Positions 11,901 through 18,216 of a DNA stretch of 64,000 nt are shown here, piece after piece. The notes below the pieces were generated by a model. That model did not search any database. It worked only from the letters and a program-made list of their open reading frames with translations, and was not told the DNA's origin. Made by a program: the position numbers and the translations under genes. The stretch comes from Lycorma delicatula. Lineage: Eukaryota; Arthropoda; Insecta; Hemiptera; Fulgoridae. The stretch spans positions 82,797,398 through 82,861,397 of the forward strand of contig NC_134457.1 of NCBI RefSeq assembly GCF_047948215.1, in the 5' to 3' direction. How positions within the stretch are numbered: position 1 is the first letter of the stretch; each line of letters begins with the position of its first letter.

Positions 11901-14900
11901 TTTAATTATGTATAAAAATGTTTGAGATGACAAATTTGAAAAATAAAAAAACATAAACTGTAAGTAATTCTGTTTCAATTTAAACCATGTTCAAAACCGC
12001 ACCATTCTTTTATGATAATCCTGTACTTACATGAAATATAATTTTTACACTGTTTTGAAAGAAAACTGGGATAATAATTATTAATTCGATTTATTACAGG
12101 TTCTCTTCCAAGCCATGTGCCCCAGGTATTAATCAATAGAGAACGTTTGCCATACTTGAACTTTGATGTAGAACTGTTGGGTGATGGTGACATTATTGTA
12201 GATCAGTTATGTAGAATGTAAGTACCATTTTATTGGTATTAATGTAGTAAGGCGATCTACTACTGTGGTTAGTTAGTTCTTAGATGGCGCCACTAAATTG
12301 CTATATTGGTATAAGAAAATAAATAAAATTATAAATATAATCCAACCAAACTTAACCTGCGCTTGCTAGTCAAGGTTAGCAAGGATATGTTAAGTTTGGT
12401 TAGGTTTTATTTATTTTACTATTTTAATAAAACGTTTCAATGGTGCCATCTAAGAACTAACTGCAGCAGTAGATCACCTGCTACATTAATACCATATTAT
12501 TTATTGCTGTAGCTGTAGACAATTTAAATTACTGAAATAAAGAATACCACTTTTTATTTTTTAATTCGAAGTTATTAATATTATTTAAGAAAAAATTTGC
12601 CATTGATGATTTTATATCTTAAAACCATTTAATTGTAAAATTTTGTGTTTTATACCATACTAAATCTTATTCTGTGCTTTATACTTGAGAGTTTCAGTTT
12701 ATTTAAAGAAAAATAAACCTTGTTTGTTGCATGTCTTTATGGTAGTGGTAATTTTTATGTTTTTAATATCTATAATTCTGGTTTTAATGAGATTTTCTGA
12801 TTAAAAGTAATTATTTCCTTTATTAAAGCTAGAAAATTCTTTTTAGGATTGGAGATAACTGGACTAAAGTGTGCTGGAGAAGCTCTATACAAACTGAAAC
12901 TAGTTACTTGCTTCCTCCGATGTGCAGGTTTGTAACTTCTTATTTGTGTATAATTATTTATTCTGTATCTTTTAATGGAGCAAGTCAAATATTTTCTATA
13001 CACTGTTACAGAGATATATCTCTAAAGTAGAATTTCATTTTAAAGAAAGATATTATTTGCTCGCATAAAAATCTAATATTAATTCTATGACTTAATTTGC
13101 TTTGAGTGATAATGAATTTATAGAAAAGACCTGATATGGGTAAAATTGTGTAACTCTTTTCTATAATTGAAAATATGTTTTAATATCATATAAAACCTGT
13201 AGAACTAATGCTTTTTATATAATATAGTTAATTATATTAAACTGCAAATAATTAAGTTTGGTTTCTTGTAGTAATCTTATGGTAGATTTTACTTTCTTTT
13301 AATGCTTGTGATATTGTAGATTATACTTTTTTATTTGTTTAAGAAGAGTACATTTCAATTTATCTATATTATAAACAGAATATCGTATTCCAGGTCTGGT
13401 TATAATACAGAATGTAGTGAAGGTGAAGGTGAAATGTCTGTCGACTGGTCAAGAGATTGTGATAATAGACCCTTAACTGATAATCATATGGAAGCAGAAG
13501 AAATTGAACAAAAAGAACACTTTCTCTCTGATGATTCATGTGGTGGGTTTGTATTATTTTAACAGCTTTTCTATAAGGTTAATCTTTATTAATCTCTGAA
13601 TTATTTCTATCTGTTGATCATCGTCTTTCATTGATCATGGTCTCAGTTTTATAATTAAGTAAATAGTGTTGTTGTATAGTATAGACATGTAAGAATTTTA
13701 CTTACATGTTTTGACGAATCTGTATTTAAGAGATTGATTCAATTTACTTAGGTTTTAATGTGGATTTTTACAGTTTGTTGCCACATATATGGCTAATTTA
13801 ATATCGGCGGATGAACACAATAACAACTCAGATGTGAGCTGGCGCATAGTATACATAAGCGCTGATACGAGCATCACTACTGTCATGCAGATGACCACAC
13901 AGTTCTCCCACCATAGCGGCACTGTGGCTCCACCACTCTCAGGCTCCAATAAAAGAGCATGCACAAGATTGAATTTTCAATTTATCATCAACCACCACCT
14001 GGAGACCTGGTTCTGGCACCCAACGTGGGGCCAGAATCGTCTGGATGAGAAGACTGGACATAGCCACCCCTCTGCCGACCACATGTTAGCTGACAGACTA
14101 ACACACAAGACGCCCAACAACATTGACTGCCTGGTTGTGGGCATTTGTGCAGCATTTCCGCCGGTGATCATAGCACCTTCAGCGGTCTTCCAAGACTAGA
14201 ACAAATGACAAGGCAACCCAATGTAGAAGCAGCTTGGCTCTGTGGAGACATTACTGACCAGAGCGCCATTTCCACAGGCACTTCCCAATAAGGAAGTCAC
14301 AACAGGGAAACAAGTAAGGGTCCTGGCTGTGGCGCCACCAAGGACCTCAATCAGCTAGGCTCAGACATCCCTAGAATCACCATTGAATAAGTAGGACGAC
14401 TCACAAAAGCGAACATAGATTCTGTGGCCAACTTCAGTTTTAGAAGAGCTGAGCTGTTACCGTGGCAAGCCAATTCCAACACAGACATCAAGATAGATCT
14501 GGCATTGAATTCTACTTTCTGCCGTACCATGAGAGTGGTACAAATAGAGCTTCTCTGCAGTGACAGAAATTCCCACAATGCTTTTGCTAGTTCTGGAGTT
14601 TTAGGAAGAAATCATATTGGGACACGACTGGTTGAAGGAGCCAGGAGAACAAGCTGTGTTGGACTACAGTCGTGGCTGCCTCCATCTGGGGAGTGAAACC
14701 TGCAAAACCATTTTTTGGCACAATCGACTCGAACCTGTGGCATTGAAACTGGACTGGTCAGCAGTGAAAAGTACAGCACCCTCTGAGGTAAAGACAAGAT
14801 TGTAGATGGTGTTGAAGCAGCACTAGGGAGTATTTTCCTGCACTTCCTTGCAGCCAACTCGGTCAGCAATACATGGGATCCGACTTTGGGAAGGAAGCTG

Positions 14901-17900
14901 GCCGTTTCGCTTACAGATGCACCAGTACAGTGAAGAAAAGAAACAGACTACAAGAGAACAAGTGGAAGAGATGCTGAGGCAATGATAGAGTCGTCGACAT
15001 CGCCCTACAACTCTCCAGTAGTCTTTGTTAAGAAGGATTCTTCACCGTGTTTTTATGTAGACGTGCGGCGCCTGAATAACATCAAAGAAGATGTGGACTC
15101 ACCACTGCCACTAATCTATGAGACATCTAAGAATACAAAAAATGGCCCTTTTCAGGGTTACCACAAGGTTATGAATTACGAGCCGTCGACGACAACAGCT
15201 CTTCTCAGGGCTACTATAAGGTTAGTAAGTGCCATGTGCTGTCAATGTGTTCACAAAGAAAGGTAATTAACATTAGTGAAGATCAACTATGAAACAGGAA
15301 TGTATGATTATATAAAATCTGTAAAATATGATGAAAGAACTACTGTAATTGCTAGCTATTGAGTTTATGTAAATACATTCAGTTATTTATTTTTTTTTTT
15401 TACATACAGAATGTTATTTCAAAACTACAATACATTGACCGGATCAGAAATCCCACTGCTAGCGTTCTGTTTCTAGTCTATGCAAAAAAAAAAAAAAAAA
15501 ACATTGTCAAGGAATAGACTAAAAAGTAACAATAAATATGATAAAATTAAGATCTGCTTCCTGTAAGTAGGTAAAGCAAATTTTTTTTAAAGATTACTTC
15601 TGGTATGTACAGAAGCAGTGAAATTTGTTTCCATTTAAGTAGTTTAAATATTTTGCACATGGGCTGCTATTATATCTATTCAAAGATAATATAATACATT
15701 TTTCAACCATTACTGAGACATTTAAAAGTTTGTGTTTGTGTAACAGAGAGCTTGAATTATGCTGATTGATTGATAAAGAAATTGTATTAGAACGGACTCT
15801 ATTTTCATTGCAGAGGAATTTCTGTTGATAAGTTTTGCTTTGAGAAATTTACTGTGTAAAGTTTTTGATTAGTAAAACCAATAGCGTATTTTAGATATTC
15901 AATGTTCTTATACCAGTTCATGATGTCCCCTGCTGGGACAAATGCCATATTTCCTTTCATTGCTGTGATAGACAAAGAAAAGAAAGCATTTCAAACATTT
16001 AGGATCTCGCCGTAGTTAATAGAATCAGTCTTTAGCATATGGGGTGGCACAGGATAAACCGAATCTAAAGCAAGTAAAGAACATGTGAACTGTAAGGCGA
16101 TATTGTACAAGTAAATGATTGACAAAAACCTACTTATGGTGGGTACCATTGTCTCTACAGGTACTGCTGGAAATGTTGATTGCCATGGTCCAGGTACAGT
16201 TTGGCCCAATGAATCACACTCAGTATGACTTACTGTTACTTGTCCCGTTGAATGTTTGTGATAGTATAGCATAGCATGTATTCTGTTGCAGTGCATCAAG
16301 AGTTTGTGAATTGTTGATAAACCTTGTTCTTCAGGTTGCCCCAAAAATAAAAATCAACACTGGACGGATAAGGCAACTTTGGAGGCCGTAGGTCCTTTGA
16401 GACACTCCTATCAGGTGTGAAAACTTGAGTGCACTGCTTCCAAGGAAGTGTGTGCTGTCGTACTGTTCTGCTGGTGGTCGGAGAAACATTGTTCATCTGG
16501 CATCGTTGCTCTGTGAAGGGTGGAAGATGTTGGCAATGTAATGCACTGAGTTCACTGTGTCGCTGAAGAAAGTGGATCCAGTGATTCTCATCCCCGACAT
16601 AGCGCACCACACTCAAATCTTTACATCATGCAGCGGTAGCTCAAGTATTTTGCCATGGGTTTTCGACCTACCAATATCGTGAATTAATGCAGCCACTTAG
16701 GTGAAACCAACCTTGTCAATCCTGAAGTAGAGGTTTAGATAGAGTAAATTACTTTTGATTTCCTGCAGTAGCTATGTGCATTACTGTATACATTTGTCAT
16801 GGTTTGTAGACTTTAACTCTTGTAGTCATGATCTTGTTTGGCTTCAGGTTCAGGTCTTTTAGGATGCACTAGCATGTTGTTTGCTGGTGAATATTTTCCT
16901 TCTGCGACTCGATCCTTTTAACAGTGGGTATTGATGCTTCTTATAAAGCACAGATCCAGTTTGCTCAAACTTCTTTATGAGCTCATCATATGGATGGTTT
17001 AGCTGGTGGATCATTGTTGACCTCTACTCAGAATTTTTCTTGCAATTGTTTGATCGATCTGCCCTGTGCAAAATATTCCTTGACCATAAATATTCTGGTA
17101 CCCTTTGTCAGTGGCTTATTCATGGGTGTGTTTTGGTAGTTGGCTTTATCTCAACCCCATTTCCTTCACAGCTACTGATCATGTTCCCCCCTTGCTGTGC
17201 AAGGTTAGTGTGTATTACAACTTGATGTATGGCATTAGAAATATTTTTTGCTACATCAAATACACTAATGCTTTTTGGTTTCTCCTCTCCAATGTCCAGT
17301 TTGGTTTATCTTGGGTCACCTAGTAGACCATGTTTAATGCAGCCATAGTTGAACCCATTTATTCTTTTAATTGAATTATGTGTACAAGTTGTAAGTTTAA
17401 TTAAACTTACTTTTTTTAAATATACATAACTTTTTTTTTAGTAATTTAAAAGTTTTTGTAATATAAGAGGATATACATTCTGAAGATATGCAGAAGGTAG
17501 GCTCATGAGAGCATATTTGTTTTTTTAATAAAATGGTACACATATTTATTAAAATATTTTACTATTATCTTTGTTGTTATTGTTGTTTGTTAAAAAATAA
17601 AATTGAATATTATTATATCTATTTGTAGAATATAAGTTGATGAGAGTTATTAATTTATGTTAATGGAGATGAAAATATATTTATATTTTTTTCATCCCCA
17701 TTAACATAAGTAGCTGGCCTGTTCGTACAGTGTAGATTAAAATGAAGAACATAAATTATGTTTTCTTTTTTTTCAGGTGAATGCAGAAAAGAATCTTCTC
17801 AAGCATCAGTAAAATGTCGTAAGATTCGTAGAGTTAAAGCTCGAAGTAAATCACCAGTTGAACAAGTTGGACTAGAAGAACCAGTTCAATCTGAGTCATT

Positions 17901-18162
17901 TGTACCTGCTGAATCAGTGGATGTAAGAATGTCCATTGAACAAGAAGTTAGTTGATTTCCTTTATATTTTTTACACACATACATACTCACATTAACAAAA
18001 ATTTGTTATTATATAGAAGTCTTGAATGTTATTAATTAAAAATAAGTTTGTTCCAGTGAATTTTTAGTCACAACATTGGAATTTTTTAAAGTTTCAGTTT
18101 ACATACACATAATAGCATGCTGTACATATAATCTATACAGAATGAGAAATACACCCCCCCTC

Positions 18163-18216
<54 letters not shown>

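Larger units (their letters stand above)
7549..12099 (+). other. Sirt1: Sirt1 intron, 4.55 kb, repeat-rich
   Basis: Contains a minus-strand protein-like scrap (7690-7920), a LINE tail (8525-8895), a microsatellite, two long AT-rich inverted repeats (8970-9596 and 9600-10440) and a Tc1/mariner element (10,733-12,023). That element ends only 76 bp before the next Sirt1 exon. Confidence 0.85.
13776..15265 (+). mobile_element. Ty3/gypsy LTR retrotransposon, truncated and decayed
   Basis: A likely 5' LTR (from TGTTGCCACATATATGGC at 13,776) with AATAAA at 13,948 is followed by a primer-binding site and then protease and reverse transcriptase remains. The sequence is clearly less AT-rich than the intron around it, a sign of foreign origin. 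The element stops soon after the start of reverse transcriptase. No RNase H, integrase or 3' LTR is seen, so it is a 3'-truncated relic. Confidence 0.85.
13543..17776 (+). other. Sirt1: Sirt1 intron, 4.2 kb, with LTR element and transposase relic
   Basis: Holds the broken gypsy element at 13,776-15,265, the minus-strand transposase relic at about 15,985-17,110 and a 21-bp-stem hairpin at 17,655-17,709. The remaining sequence is AT-rich. Confidence 0.85.

Noticed and set aside
13789..14199. 136-codon frame as a stand-alone protein
   Set aside because: It crosses the LTR and the primer-binding site of the gypsy-like element, so it is not a real protein.
17758..17776. ATG start upstream of a Sirt1 exon
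   Set aside because: Lies in the intron before the TTTCAG acceptor; the frame is open by chance.
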